Of a stretch of 64,000 bases of DNA, positions 21,574-31,387 are shown piece after piece. The notes under the pieces were generated by a model. That model made no database searches. It worked only from the letters and a program-made list of their open reading frames with translations, and had not been told where the DNA came from. The DNA comes from Podospora pseudocomata (Eukaryota > Ascomycota > Sordariomycetes > Sordariales > Podosporaceae), in assembly GCF_035222375.1 (NCBI RefSeq), contig NC_085888.1, positions 1,674,001 through 1,738,000 of the forward strand, written 5' to 3'. Every line of letters starts with the position of its first letter. The first letter of the stretch is position 1. A program made the translations under genes and the position numbers.

Positions 21574-22547
21574 ATGGCACCTCTCCTACCCCGAATGCAG
21601 GTCTTTGAGATAGCAGACCAAGAATGGTATCATCACCCCCTTCCTCCCTCGCTCTCTCACACACAACATCGATCTAACAACCATCCAGGTTCCCCCAATT
21701 CCTCCGCACCCACATGCAAGCCGCCCTAACAGCAGCCTGGACAACCCACATCCCCCTCCTCCAATCCTCCTCCCCCGCCCGCATCGTCGCCCGTCTCCTC
21801 TCCCATCACCTCGGCCCCTCTATTCACAATTACACCTTCATCGACTTTTGCGCCGGTGCCGGCGGCCCAACCCCCTCGATAGAGAAACACCTCAACGCCT
21901 CCATTTCCACCTCCCCCCCCTCCTACGCCAAAGCAGCCACCGCCCCCCCACCGGTCCAATTCATCCTCACCGACCTCCACCCCCACCCGGCCCTCTGGTC
22001 CGCCGCCGCCTCTGCCTCCCCTAACCTGTCTTATGTCTCGTCTTCTGTCGACGCGAGCAGCGTCCCCCAGCACTTGATCAATGACCAGAAGCAAAAAGGG
22101 AAAAAGGTTTTCAGATTGTTCAACCTTGCCTTTCACCACTTTGACGACACCCTCGCGAGGAAAATCCTCCGAAACACGCTCGAGACCAGCGACGGGTTTG
22201 GCATCTTTGAACTGCAGGACCGGTCTCTGTCGGGGTTTTTGGCGTGCTGTTTGTTCGGTCTTGGGGCGATGGTCATGGCGCCTTACTATGCTTTTTTGTG
22301 GGGGGCTCCGTTGGCGCTGGTGTGGACGTATCTGGTGCCGGCGCTGCCGGCGGTGTTGGTTTTTGATGGGTGGATGTCTAGTCTCAGGACGAGGACGGTG
22401 GGGGAGGTGAAGGATTTAATGGGGAGTTGCGGGTTGGGGGAGGGGGAAATAAGGAAGTGGGAGGTTAGGAGTGGGACGGAGAGGTTTATTCCTGGGGTGG
22501 GGTATGTCAATTGGATTATTGTGACGAGGAAGGGGAGTCAGGAGTAG
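21574..22547 (+). CDS. Putative SAM-dependent methyltransferase with hydrophobic segment
   Basis: About 303 residues from two exons, 21574-21626 and 21689-22547; the 62-nt intron has a TCTAAC branch site. Starts MAPLLPRMQVFEIADQEW. Residues about 65-80 read YTFIDFCAGAGGPTPSIE, a motif I-like SAM pocket (DFCAGAGG), followed by FILTDLHPHP (motif II-like) and VFRLFNLAFHHFDD, where methyltransferases carry motif IV. A hydrophobic hairpin (about residues 215-250, LACCLFGLGAMVMAPYYAFL and on) could be membrane-embedded or bury a lipid-like substrate, and the protein ends in a conserved-looking WEVRSGTERFIPGVGYVNWI. Homologous proteins in other fungi are, to my knowledge, uncharacterised. A methyltransferase fold is likely; the substrate is unknown. 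Confidence 0.75.
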
Positions 22548-22769
22548 GGAGGAAGGGTTGTAGGATAGGGATGGTGTGAATATTGGGCGGTACACATCAT
22601 ACATTGGGAGGGTTGATCGTAGATGGCCCGAGTTTACAACGCTTTGATGGCTGGCCAACCCGGGCGTAATTCAGTTTTTGGGTATCAACAACATACATAC
22701 ATACATGCATCTTACAGCCCATGCAATCCAAAAGCATGAATATGACAAAAAGCACAGAAAAAAAGAAAA

Positions 22770-23368
22770 TCATTTCTTGGACATCATCAACCTCAAAAAC
22801 TCATCCTCGTCCACACCCCCCTTGCCACTCGCGTCAAACTCCTCCACCATGGCGATGATGTCCGCGTCCGGTATGTTGTTCCCGACTTGTTTGCTCACCC
22901 GTCTCAGGTCGTCTTGTGTGATCATGCCCTTTCCGTCCACGTCAAACAGTCTGAACGCTCTTCTCAGCTCTTCCCGGGGATCTCGCTGCCGTATTAGCGT
23001 GCCGGCGATGGCCTGGACGACGGGGAGGCTGAAGAGGCGGTAGATGGGGGGGCAGTCCTGGTCGTGGGTCCAGGAGGGGGGTTTCTGGCCGTGGCGGATG
23101 AGGAGGTCGAAGGTCTGGGCTTTGGGGAGCTCGAAGCCGAGGGCGCGGAGGACGAAGCGGAACTCTTCGTAGGAGAGGTAGGAGTCTTTGTTCGAGTCGA
23201 AGAGGTCGAACTGTGGGGGGTTAGTATAGGAGGGGATGGATGGGGGGAAGGGGAAAGTACGGCTTCGCTGACGCGTGTTTTTTGCTCGTCGGAGAGCTTG
23301 TTGTAGTCTTCTCTTGAGGGGGTGGCGTATTGGATTGCGCCGCGGCCGGGGTTGGAGGAGGAGGCCAT
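22770..23368 (-). CDS. cdc31: Centrin (Cdc31), EF-hand protein
   Basis: Calcium-binding centrin, needed in fungi for spindle-pole-body duplication and also a partner in the TREX-2 mRNA-export and XPC repair complexes. Exons (minus) are 23261-23368 and 22770-23210, with a 50-nt intron (GTAC donor, CACAG acceptor), giving 182 residues. The EF-hand series is visible: FDLFDSNKDSYLSYEEFRFV (hand 1), a degenerate middle, FRLFDVDGKGMITQDDLRRV (hand 3) and FDASGKGGVDEDEFLRLM (hand 4), ending in MMSKK. The second hand is replaced by an insertion-containing segment (LIRHGQKPPSWTHDQDCPP), so probably only two or three sites bind calcium. The start has a good ATG context and is preceded by a long T run (23380-23396) in the leader. 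It is divergent to BUD22. Confidence 0.92.
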
Positions 23369-23940
23369 TGCTGCCGTTTTTTTTTTTTTTTTTTTTGGGG
23401 GTTTGGATGGGAAAAGCGGAGGACAGGTTGGGTTGTGCGCCGGGGTGTTTGAACAAAACTAAACAATTGTTACAAAAGAAGGTTGTTTGGGTTCGCTAAA
23501 CACAAGAGAGAGCTCTCTGGTGTAGCTAGCGAGGCGAAAGGGAGGGAAGAATGCTGTCGTCTCTCTCTCTCTCTCTTGGTGTGGCTGAAAGCGGGTTATC
23601 CCGTTGTTCCCCTTTTTGGTACTGTAAGCTTTCGAGCTTTCCTTTTGGTCTAGAATTCTCACAACGGTTCGTTGGGTTCGTCAAAAATGTGATGGAGAAT
23701 TGGAGATGGAGAACAAAGAAACGGAACGGTTGTTGCTTGGGCACACACGCACGCGCGCGCGTTGCCCACTTTACGCGTTCGCACAACCCCCGGTCAGTGA
23801 TTTATGCCAAGCCGCCATGCTGTGGGAGCCCCGCTGAAATTTACTTTAAGGATCCATCGAGAAGCTTCGCATCTTGAAGCAAAAACAACATGAATTGCGC
23901 CAGAACATAAAAACTACCAACGATAGAATCAATAAAAAAA
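23369..23940. promoter_or_regulatory. Divergent promoter of CDC31 and BUD22
   Basis: 572 bases shared by two divergently transcribed genes. It contains a poly(T) tract (about 23380-23396), a short CT repeat (about 23562-23576), an alternating CACACGCACGCGCGCG tract at about 23743-23760, and the palindrome ACGCGT at 23773-23778, which equals the MluI cell-cycle box bound by MBF-type factors in yeasts. Confidence 0.45.
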
Positions 23941-25488
23941 ATGGTTAAACGAAAGCGCGGCGATGACGACTCCTCCCTCAATGTCTCTGCTGTATTTTTC
24001 AAGCATCGCGACGAGGTCTTCCGCGCCATCAAGAACGCCAAAGGCCGCGAGCGCCAGCGACAGAGCAAACGGTTGAAGGATGCGAAGTCGACCCCGGATA
24101 AGAAGGCGAGGATAGAGAAGGAGATTGTTGTTCTTAACGTGGGTTTTGATAGATATTCTTGTGAGAGGCGATACATGATACTGATGCAAGTACAGTCCCT
24201 GGACCTTCACCAAACCGCCCATGCCCACCTTTGCTCGTCCCTCCTCCGAGTCAAGAGTATCGCCGAACATGAGAAGTTGCCAAACGAGATCAAAAGCGGT
24301 GTGCCGAAACCTGAGCTCACCGAGGAGGAAAGAGCGGCGTTGCACAATGTCACCAGCGCGCTGTACAGTCATGCGGGTGTGAAAGATGCGGTTGCTAAGG
24401 CGCTGGAAGATGTCTGCAAGGCGCTGGGTGTTTCCGTTCCGGAGAAGAAGGGCAGGGGAAAGAAGGAGAGGCTTGAAGAGAAGGAGGGAGTAAAAGAAAC
24501 GTCAGAGCCGAAGAAGGCGAAGAGCGACAAGAAGGAAAAGAAAGAGAAGGATACCAAACAGGACAAGGTCAAGGACCTCCCAGTAGCAGATGACAGCGAG
24601 GGAGAGGACGAGGACATCAACTACGGAGAAGATGTAGACGAAACTGTCGTCTCCCGCATGGCCGACCTCCTCGGCTCAAGCTCAGAAGACGAAGACGACG
24701 AAGAAGAGAAAATGAAGCTCGCAAAACGCCAAACCAAAACAAAGAAAGCACTACCAAAAGAGCTGGATCCAATGGAAATCACGTCCGACGAAGAAGGTGG
24801 CGACGAGGCAGATTCTGACGACGATTCCGATGACGACCTCGACCCGATGCAAATAACCGACGATGAGGCCGACGAAGAAAACGACAATGAAGAAAGCGAG
24901 GACGAATTTGGCGGCTTCAGTGATTCCAACCAAAGCTCAGCCAGTGACAGCGACAGCGAAGAAGAAAAGGAAGAGGAAGACCAACAAAGCGACGCCTCGT
25001 CATCGGCACAGTCTCCGCCGCCAAAGAAGAGCAAAAGAGCCGCCAAGGTCGAAGTAAACGGCTCAACCTTTCTGCCGTCCCTAATGGGAGGCTACATTTC
25101 GGGCTCGGAATCAGCCTCGGACGTCGACCTCGCTCCCACCCGCAAGAACCGCCGTGGTCAGCGGGCGAGACAGGCCATCTGGGAAAAGAAGTTTAAGGAA
25201 CAGGCCAAACACCTTAAGAAGCAGCAGGAAAAGCGGGATTCGGGCTGGGATCTGAAGAGGGGTGCTGTGGATGGAGACAACAAGCCGTGGAAGAAGGGTA
25301 TCAAGAACCCCTTCAAAGCTACGGGTGCGAACGATGTGGCTGTCAAGAAGGAGGAGGAGCCGCCGAAGAAGGATAGGAAAAGAGATGATCTTGGCACGTT
25401 GCATCCCAGTTGGGAGGCGAGGAGGTTGGCCAAGGAGAAGGAGAAGCTTACTGCTCCGTTTGAGGGGAAGAAGATCACTTTTGACTAA
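23941..25488 (+). CDS. bud22: BUD22-family ribosome biogenesis protein
   Basis: Nucleolar factor of the small-subunit processome family (BUD22/SRFBP1), acting in 18S rRNA maturation. The open frame codes 515 residues, but bases 24139-24195 look like a 57-nt intron (GTGGGT donor, CTGAT branch, TACAG acceptor); removing it gives 496 residues and a better N-terminal helical domain (EIVVLN joined to SLDLHQTAHAHLCSS). Visible parts: a basic N-terminus MVKRKRGDDD; a helical region to about residue 150; a lysine/glutamate-rich stretch; a long acidic middle (about 200-345, DEDDEEEK, DSDDDSDDDLDPMQ); a basic segment RKNRRGQRARQAIWEKKFKE; and the diagnostic C-terminus LHPSWEARRLAKEKEKL followed by FEGKKITFD. 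The C-terminal block is what identifies the family. Confidence 0.9.
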   Translation: MVKRKRGDDDSSLNVSAVFFKHRDEVFRAIKNAKGRERQRQSKRLKDAKSTPDKKARIEKEIVVLNVGFDRYSCERRYMILMQVQSLDLHQTAHAHLCSSLLRVKSIAEHEKLPNEIKSGVPKPELTEEERAALHNVTSALYSHAGVKDAVAKALEDVCKALGVSVPEKKGRGKKERLEEKEGVKETSEPKKAKSDKKEKKEKDTKQDKVKDLPVADDSEGEDEDINYGEDVDETVVSRMADLLGSSSEDEDDEEEKMKLAKRQTKTKKALPKELDPMEITSDEEGGDEADSDDDSDDDLDPMQITDDEADEENDNEESEDEFGGFSDSNQSSASDSDSEEEKEEEDQQSDASSSAQSPPPKKSKRAAKVEVNGSTFLPSLMGGYISGSESASDVDLAPTRKNRRGQRARQAIWEKKFKEQAKHLKKQQEKRDSGWDLKRGAVDGDNKPWKKGIKNPFKATGANDVAVKKEEEPPKKDRKRDDLGTLHPSWEARRLAKEKEKLTAPFEGKKITFD

Positions 25489-25859
25489 GTTTTGTTGGAT
25501 TGTTCTGGTGAGAGGTAGCCTGCAGGTGCTGTCGCTCACGATCAGAAAGGGACGGAAGTAATCATGGATCAAGTCGGTCTTGATGTTAGTTATGGGTGTA
25601 CCACTGAACTAAGAAGCAAGTGTAAATCTTGCTGTCCCAAACGCCCCCCATCAAGTGTCAGGTTTGCCCTCGCGTGCATGTGGGCTTAGTTAGGCAGTCA
25701 ACAGACCTTGGGAAATATTTGAGAGCTGCTGAGTGTGATATCAATAGGCTTTCGCTCGATAAAGGGCGCGGAGTTACAGACGCTTCATTATTTGAGTCTC
25801 TTTTATCAATAAGCCTGACGTATATAGTACATTTAAAATGAGCTAACAAACGCTGGCTC

Positions 25860-26450
25860 CCCTTGACCCCCCTTTTTTTCTCGGTAGCTTAAGTATCGAG
25901 GATGGGGAGATCTTAGGTAGGTAGGTGTCTAAGCACACTGTGTGCTATGAGAAGGGATATTTGAAAATGCCAGGCAGAGGGTGTTTGGTAATGAGGTACG
26001 AAGGCCTGTTGGATATCTGTAGAGGCGTACTAATCTATGTTTAAGTATGATTAAATATATTTAAAGCAAAAGGCCTATTAATTATCCTCGAAAGCTAATT
26101 AATTATAGCCAACTAAAAAAAAGTCGTGGCTAAAATACTTATTGAAACTATTTAGAATTAAAGTAAGTCAGAAATAAAATAATATTAAAATATAAGTAAG
26201 GTATGGTAAACATTTATTATATTATTAATATAGTTAAGAGGGCCATAGGATTTAGAGGAAAAGGATTTATTACTTTAACGATGAAAATAGGGGTACATAA
26301 GGGGTGGAGTAGCAGGAAGATTCTCCTCATGACTTTTGCACAAATTACCTATTCTCCAATAGTTAATAGGTAACGCTAATGTGTAATTTAGCTGGTACAT
26401 GACCCATGCATCGCTTTATGTTATTTTCTAGATTCAAGGTACTGTAGGAT
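25860..26450. repeat. AT-rich island, possibly RIP-degraded DNA
   Basis: Very low GC with runs such as TTAATTAATTATAG and TATTATATTATTAATATAG and no open frame of note. In fungi with repeat-induced point mutation such islands are usually old, mutated repeats. No element family, terminal repeat or coding remnant can be recognised here, so the origin is an inference from composition only. Confidence 0.4.
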
Positions 26451-26874
26451 GTTCATGTTGCGCCACAGTCGTTCTCTCCCAGATTTTGAATTTGCATATA
26501 TCAGATGAGAAGTTTTTCCAGTCACGACTTCTAAAGACTTGGTATACATAAGGTCAGCAGGTTCTTGGGTCCTTGTCTTGAGGTGTAAGACTCACTCAGT
26601 TCCCTAAGCTTTGCCAGAGTCTGAACAAGGTCTCTTTTGAAAAGGGGCTCCATGGCAGCTGAGGATCCAAATACACGATACTGAAATTGAGCTAAATGCC
26701 CATTTCAAGTAGAACCTTCTGCTTGACTATCTGAATTGTCTCTCAGATTCAAACCTTCCACTGAAGCAGCCGTTCCTGCCAGTCCGAAGCACTTCTGGGT
26801 CACAGGTTAATGTAAATAGGACTTCCTCTCGTCACTGGCCATATTCAAATTGCACCTTCTTCAGATCAGTCAAA

Positions 26875-27265
26875 TTTGCAGTCTCTCTCAATAGATGCTG
26901 AAGTTCATTCCTCTTCCATCCACCTACAAAGAGTTTCTCTCGTCGTGAAGATTAGCAGTCTCTTCTCAAGCTAGATGCCAGAATCTCTCCTCTTCCACAT
27001 ATCTACAAATACTTCCTCTTCCCACCTCTCATCTTGTGCTCTCGTTCAAACAGTCTGAATCACCAACTACTAACCTCCTTCCTCTTATCATCCAGTTAGG
27101 CAGAATCGCACTTTCCTCATGCCAGTCGAATTCCCAATCTCTTTTCAGGCTTGCCAAACTCTTTCTTCTCCCACCGCCTTACAAATACTTCCTCTCTCCC
27201 TCCCATCTCAAGTTTCTCACCCAAACAGCCTTGGGTCCTAGGTCGCCAGACAGTCTGAACCACCG
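26875..27265. repeat. Degenerate ~100-150 bp repeats, pyrimidine-rich
   Basis: Three imperfect units share the order: GCAGTCTCT.. or CCAATCTCT..; then a CTCTTCCAC.. segment; then CTACAAA or TTACAAATACTTCCTCT; then in the last two CAAACAGTCTGAA or CAGACAGTCTGAACCACC. Units begin near 26875, 26950 and 27125. They precede the large acidic gene. Confidence 0.5.
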
Positions 27266-27916
27266 CGGGCTTCTGTAGCCTATCTTTACACTCCACCTTT
27301 CCATCCTCGCTACTCAATTTTATCTCTACTCACACTCCCTATCGGCTCCCACAACCGACTTTCGTAGGTAACCTACTTCCATGACTTTTGTCGACCTACC
27401 TCCACAGCGAGGTCCAGTTTCTGACCTACTCCATAAGTCTTCATCTCGGCAACCTCTCTCATCGCCATTCAATCTCTCACCTTGCTCCTGCCCCCTGAAA
27501 CATCATCCTCCAAAGCAGTTCCCAACGACAAAAATCCTGCCTATCACCATCGCAACAACAGGCAGGAGGGCTTCTCCTATCAGCAGAATCTCCCGTTTTC
27601 TTCCCTCCAGCTTTGTTATCGTTCCTCAGCCTCTGGACTGATCTCACGACCATCTATTAACCCACATCTCTTCTCTCAAAAGTCTTCTTATTTCCTTCTA
27701 TTGCTTTCAACTGAGCGAGGCCTTCTCAGCTCCTTTTGCCATCTCTTCAACTAGATCTCTCTGTCTGGGTCTACCTACCCATCCAAACCATCAACCTCAC
27801 GCGTATCGACGGATCCAACAAGACATCAGGGTTATTAACCGAGGCGTATCAACTTGCAATTCAGGCCTGATTTGTTTATGGTGTACGTCTTTTTCATCTT
27901 TGAAAGAGGCCTAACA

Positions 27917-30671
27917 ATGGATAATAACGACGGTGGTGGTGGTGGTGGTGGTGGTGATGCAGGGGGAGGAGAGGCACCTGGGGGTAGATACTGCGTCATG
28001 CCAGGCTGTAACCTACGGCAGGCTCAGAGAAGGCTACTCCTGCAGGGGGAAAACGAGCGGTTGCACGGGGAGCTGAGGGAGGCGAGGGAGGAGCTTGCGG
28101 GGGAGAGGGCCGAGAAGGAGAAGTTGAGGGAGAGGGTGAGGGTGTTGGAGGCGAGGTTGGGGCCGGGGGGGTTGCATACTGAGCGGGTAAGTTTGCTTTG
28201 ATTCAGGGGGAAATCCAGGGGCTAACCAACAATGAATACAGACGTGGCAGGGTTTGCTCAGGGACTTTCTCACTGGTGTGCCGGGGTTGACGTATCGGAT
28301 GGTTTTTAAGCAGAGTGCCAAGGAGGAGAACATGAGTACGCTGGTTACTTGGAGGCATCCTGATTTGAGGTTTGTGCCGGGGGTGCGGGTGGTGGTGGAG
28401 GAAAGTGAAGAGGAGAGTGGTGAGGAGGGAAGTGAGAGTGGGAGTGAGGAGGGAGAGGGTGAGGAGGAGGAGGAGGAGGAGGAGGAGGAGGAGGAGGAGG
28501 GGGAAGGAGGTGATGATGACAACGAGCTGCCAGGAGCAATGCTGGACACCCTGATGGGCATATTGACACGCACCCCTCAGAAGGCTGTCGTCAAGTACGC
28601 CAAGCCCTTCCCCTTTGAGAAGCTCCCCGGGTTCATCCAGCTTGACATCTTCATGAAAGTCCTCTTCAAAGACGGTCAGCTGATCCACTGCGTCTCCCGA
28701 CTGGACGCCTTCCACCCCCCTTCCACCTTCCCCCCCGAGGAAGAGCTGGAGCGACGGTCTGGACTGCGGCACTTCTTCTTCTGGGGCCCGGAAAAAGACT
28801 GCTGCGTCAACACCGACGGCCACGAACCCGCCGAGGTGCTCGCTTTACTCCAAGTCTCCAAACGGTTCCTCTTTCTGGGCACGCACGTCTTCTACGGGCT
28901 CAACACCTTTGCCTTTTCATCCCTGGGCGAGTTTCATCGCTTCTGTCAGGGGAGCGGGGTTGCGAGGGTGGAGAGGATCCAGCATGTTGAGATTGTCTGG
29001 ACGGGCAACCAGCACCTCACGGCACCGACATACAGGCGGGTGGCGGCGAATGGCGAGGAGGTTGGCGCGCCCATGGTGCCGTTCTCGCGGAGGACTCACG
29101 CGTTGAGCTGGCTGGTTGATATGAAGAGGTTGAAGACGCTGGTGGTGCATATCAATGAGTCGCAGAAGAGTTGTATGCGGAGGGGGACGGAGCACCCGGC
29201 TATGAAGAGGCTGCTGGGGAACAAGACCAAGGGGCAGCCTAATTACAGGATGAACAGGGCTTTGAGGACGGTTCAGGGGGTGAATTATATTTACCAGCTC
29301 AGGGGGATGGAGCGGGTGAAGTGGTATGATTTGAACAAAGCGGTCCGTTCGGGTGGTGGGGTGAGGCACAAGGTGGAGGATTGGAGTTTTGAGAGGGATA
29401 TTGAGACTGTGGTCGCCATGCCCAAGGTGCCAATTAGGGCCGAGGGGAGTCGGTTAGAGAAGCTGAGGAGGCTGGTTGGAAGGGGTTCGTTTGAGGATGA
29501 TGAGGAGGATGGCGATAGGGGTGATGGTGGAGGAGGAGGAGGAGGAGGAGGAGGAGGAGGAGGAGTAGGGAATGGTGGTGGGAGTGATAGCGGTGGTGGC
29601 GGAGCTGGTGCGAGCCAGGGCCAGTGGAAGCCACCCGAGAAAGACTGGGAGCTCGTGAGGGATACTTACAGTCTGGGGAACGGCCGGTGCTCGTACGATG
29701 AGCTCAGAGAGGGAGAAAGTAGGGGGTATGATGCCGATGTGGCCAGCTTCGCGCTGGGAAGCAACAGGGGTGGAGGAAGAAGAAGAGGAGGTGGAATGGC
29801 TAGAGGGAGGCGTTCAGGGAGCGTTGCAACGCACACAACCACTACAGGCTACATATCGAACCTATCCACCAGGATCTCAAACCTGTCATCCAGGCTCTCA
29901 CAACTCCACTCCAACTCTTCAAACATTGCTCGCCCTCCCTCGATTGCCCACTCCAGGGCCATCTTGCCGCTCTTTGTAGGCAGCTCAGATGACGACAGCG
30001 AGCTGGTCATCCTAGACTCGAGGCCCATGTCCTTCAACAGAACCACCGAAGCCGCCGACGGAGAGCGCTTACGAGCCATGCTAGACGACCTTCCCCCCGC
30101 CAACCCCTCTGCTCAAGGTAGCATGCAAACCCCCCATTCAACAGCCCCAAGACGCTCCACCACCACTTCTTCCCTCTTCGTCAGCGGCTACAACACCCCT
30201 CTTATCAAAAACTCCAGCACACCAACTCCTCAAGCTCCCCCAAGAACCCCCTCAATGTCAGCCTTGCCCCCTGGCATCGCCCAACCCCCCAGCGGCGGGC
30301 TCTTCGTCACCCCTCGCCCCTCCGCTCCCACTCCTCCCCGCCTGGCACCATCAACACCCTCCATAAAACGGGAGTCATCCACCCCCGTCCCCATAATCCA
30401 CCCCTCTAGGTCAGGGGAGCAGATCGATCTCACCCAGGACGACGACGCGTCCGAAATCGTGGATTTGACCGAGCAAAACGACGAGGACACCGACGATGAC
30501 AAGGACAGTGTCATCTCCAGCGATAGTGACGATGATTCCGACAACGAGGAGGACACGCCCGATGCGAACCAGCTCAGAACACCACCTCCTAGCTCACGCA
30601 AGAAGCGGGGGCTCGATGATGCAGGGGGTGAGGACGAGGGTAGCCCCAGTAAGAGGGCGAGGAATGAATAA
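27917..30671 (+). CDS. Large acidic F-box-like protein with SUMO-interaction-type motifs
   Basis: Exons 27917-28186 and 28242-30671 (55-nt intron, GTAAGT donor, phase 0) give 899 residues. An upstream in-frame ATG at 27878 would add 13. Parts in order: a poly-glycine start; a short CxxxxC segment (CVMPGC) and a leucine-zipper-like coiled coil (about residues 40-85); an acidic block of about 14 consecutive glutamates (near 160-175); then FPFEKLPGFIQLDIFMKVLF (about 205-225), which resembles the start of an F-box-like or 2EXR-type fungal domain; a large conserved-looking region to about 510; a poly-glycine run; a long Ser/Pro-rich tail; and near the end two hydrophobic-acidic motifs, QIDLTQDD and EIVDLTEQ, like SUMO-interaction motifs. 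If the reading is right it could recruit SUMOylated proteins to an SCF-type complex. The F-box assignment is tentative; the gene structure is solid. Confidence 0.75.
28461..28502. repeat. (GAG/GGA)n coding microsatellite, poly-Glu frame
   Basis: A perfect GGA trinucleotide run inside the exon of the acidic gene, read as GAG and giving a poly-glutamate tract. Confidence 0.85.
29528..29563. repeat. (GGA)n coding microsatellite, poly-Gly frame
   Basis: A second GGA run in the same exon, read in a different register (GGA), giving poly-glycine. It is probably disordered and length-variable. Confidence 0.85.
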
Positions 30672-31029
30672 ATGGGAGTTGAAAAGGGGGTAAATGGGTG
30701 GGAATGGGACTGATTTTCATCTTGATATGCGTTAGTTTGTTGCTTCATATAGGAGACGTTGCATTTAACGGGATATCATGTATGCTGCGTGGGATGGGAG
30801 TTAACGTTGAAATTTCATGGGATTTATAGGTCATTTATTTGGGGGGGAGTTCATGTAATTAGTTTATATTACCTAAGGGGGTTTTGCCAATAACAAAAGT
30901 GCGTTGATTTACAAATATTCTGCTATGATCGTGAGTAACAAAATCATTTTGTTTCGAGTATAAAAAAGTAAAGACGAGCCAAAAAATTCAAGTTAAACGT
31001 GAATGGAAAAAGATATGCAATATCACATG
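30672..31029. other. 3' region of the acidic gene and tRNA downstream flank
   Basis: 358 bases, AT-rich in the second half. It contains the T5 run (A5 on the plus strand, 31007-31011) that should terminate the minus-strand tRNA-Thr. No gene was seen. Confidence 0.6.
31007..31011 (-). terminator. Pol III terminator of tRNA-Thr
   Basis: A TTTTT run on the minus strand, about 19 bases downstream of the tRNA 3' end. Confidence 0.6.
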
Positions 31030-31101
31030 TGCCCACAGCCAGAATCGAACTGACGACCTCATCATTACTAGTGATGCGCTCTACCACTGAGCCATGCGGG
31101 C
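31030..31101 (-). tRNA. tRNA-Thr (anticodon AGT)
   Basis: 72 nt, no intron. The acceptor stem GCCCGCA pairs with TGTGGGC (one G-T pair). The D arm contains GGCTCAGTGGTAGAGC. The anticodon stem CATCA/TGATG encloses the loop CTAGTAA, so the anticodon is AGT (IGU after editing, reading ACU/ACC/ACA). The T arm is GTCAGTTCGATTCTGGC and the discriminator base is A. An identical copy lies at 48446-48517. Confidence 0.97.
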
Positions 31102-31387
31102 CTATTGGTTGTTGCTGTTGTATTACCCACCCCATCCACGCCTTATCATTGTAACCATTCCTCCGTCCTTTGCTCCACCACCCCTATACCTCCCCCCTTT
31201 ACCTTCCCCCTTTTGCCCTCCGCGTTCATTCCTCCGACCCACCATAGCTTCGCACCACCACCTTCCCTCACAGCAACACCACATACTACCAGCTCACACA
31301 AAAATCACAACGCAACGCATACATTCACCATCAGTTACGTACCAAACCCTCAACCCATATCACACAAAAATTGAATACACATCCCTC

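Larger units (their letters stand above)
25489..27916. other. AT-rich island then pyrimidine-rich leader, no gene seen
   Basis: Three parts. 25489-25850 is the 3' flank of BUD22. 25860-26450 is strongly AT-rich, unlike anything else in the window. 26500-27916 is rich in C and T on the plus strand, carries degenerate internal repeats (26875-27265), and probably forms the promoter and a long leader of the gene at 27917; it contains several short upstream open frames (for example from the ATG at 27381). Confidence 0.5.
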
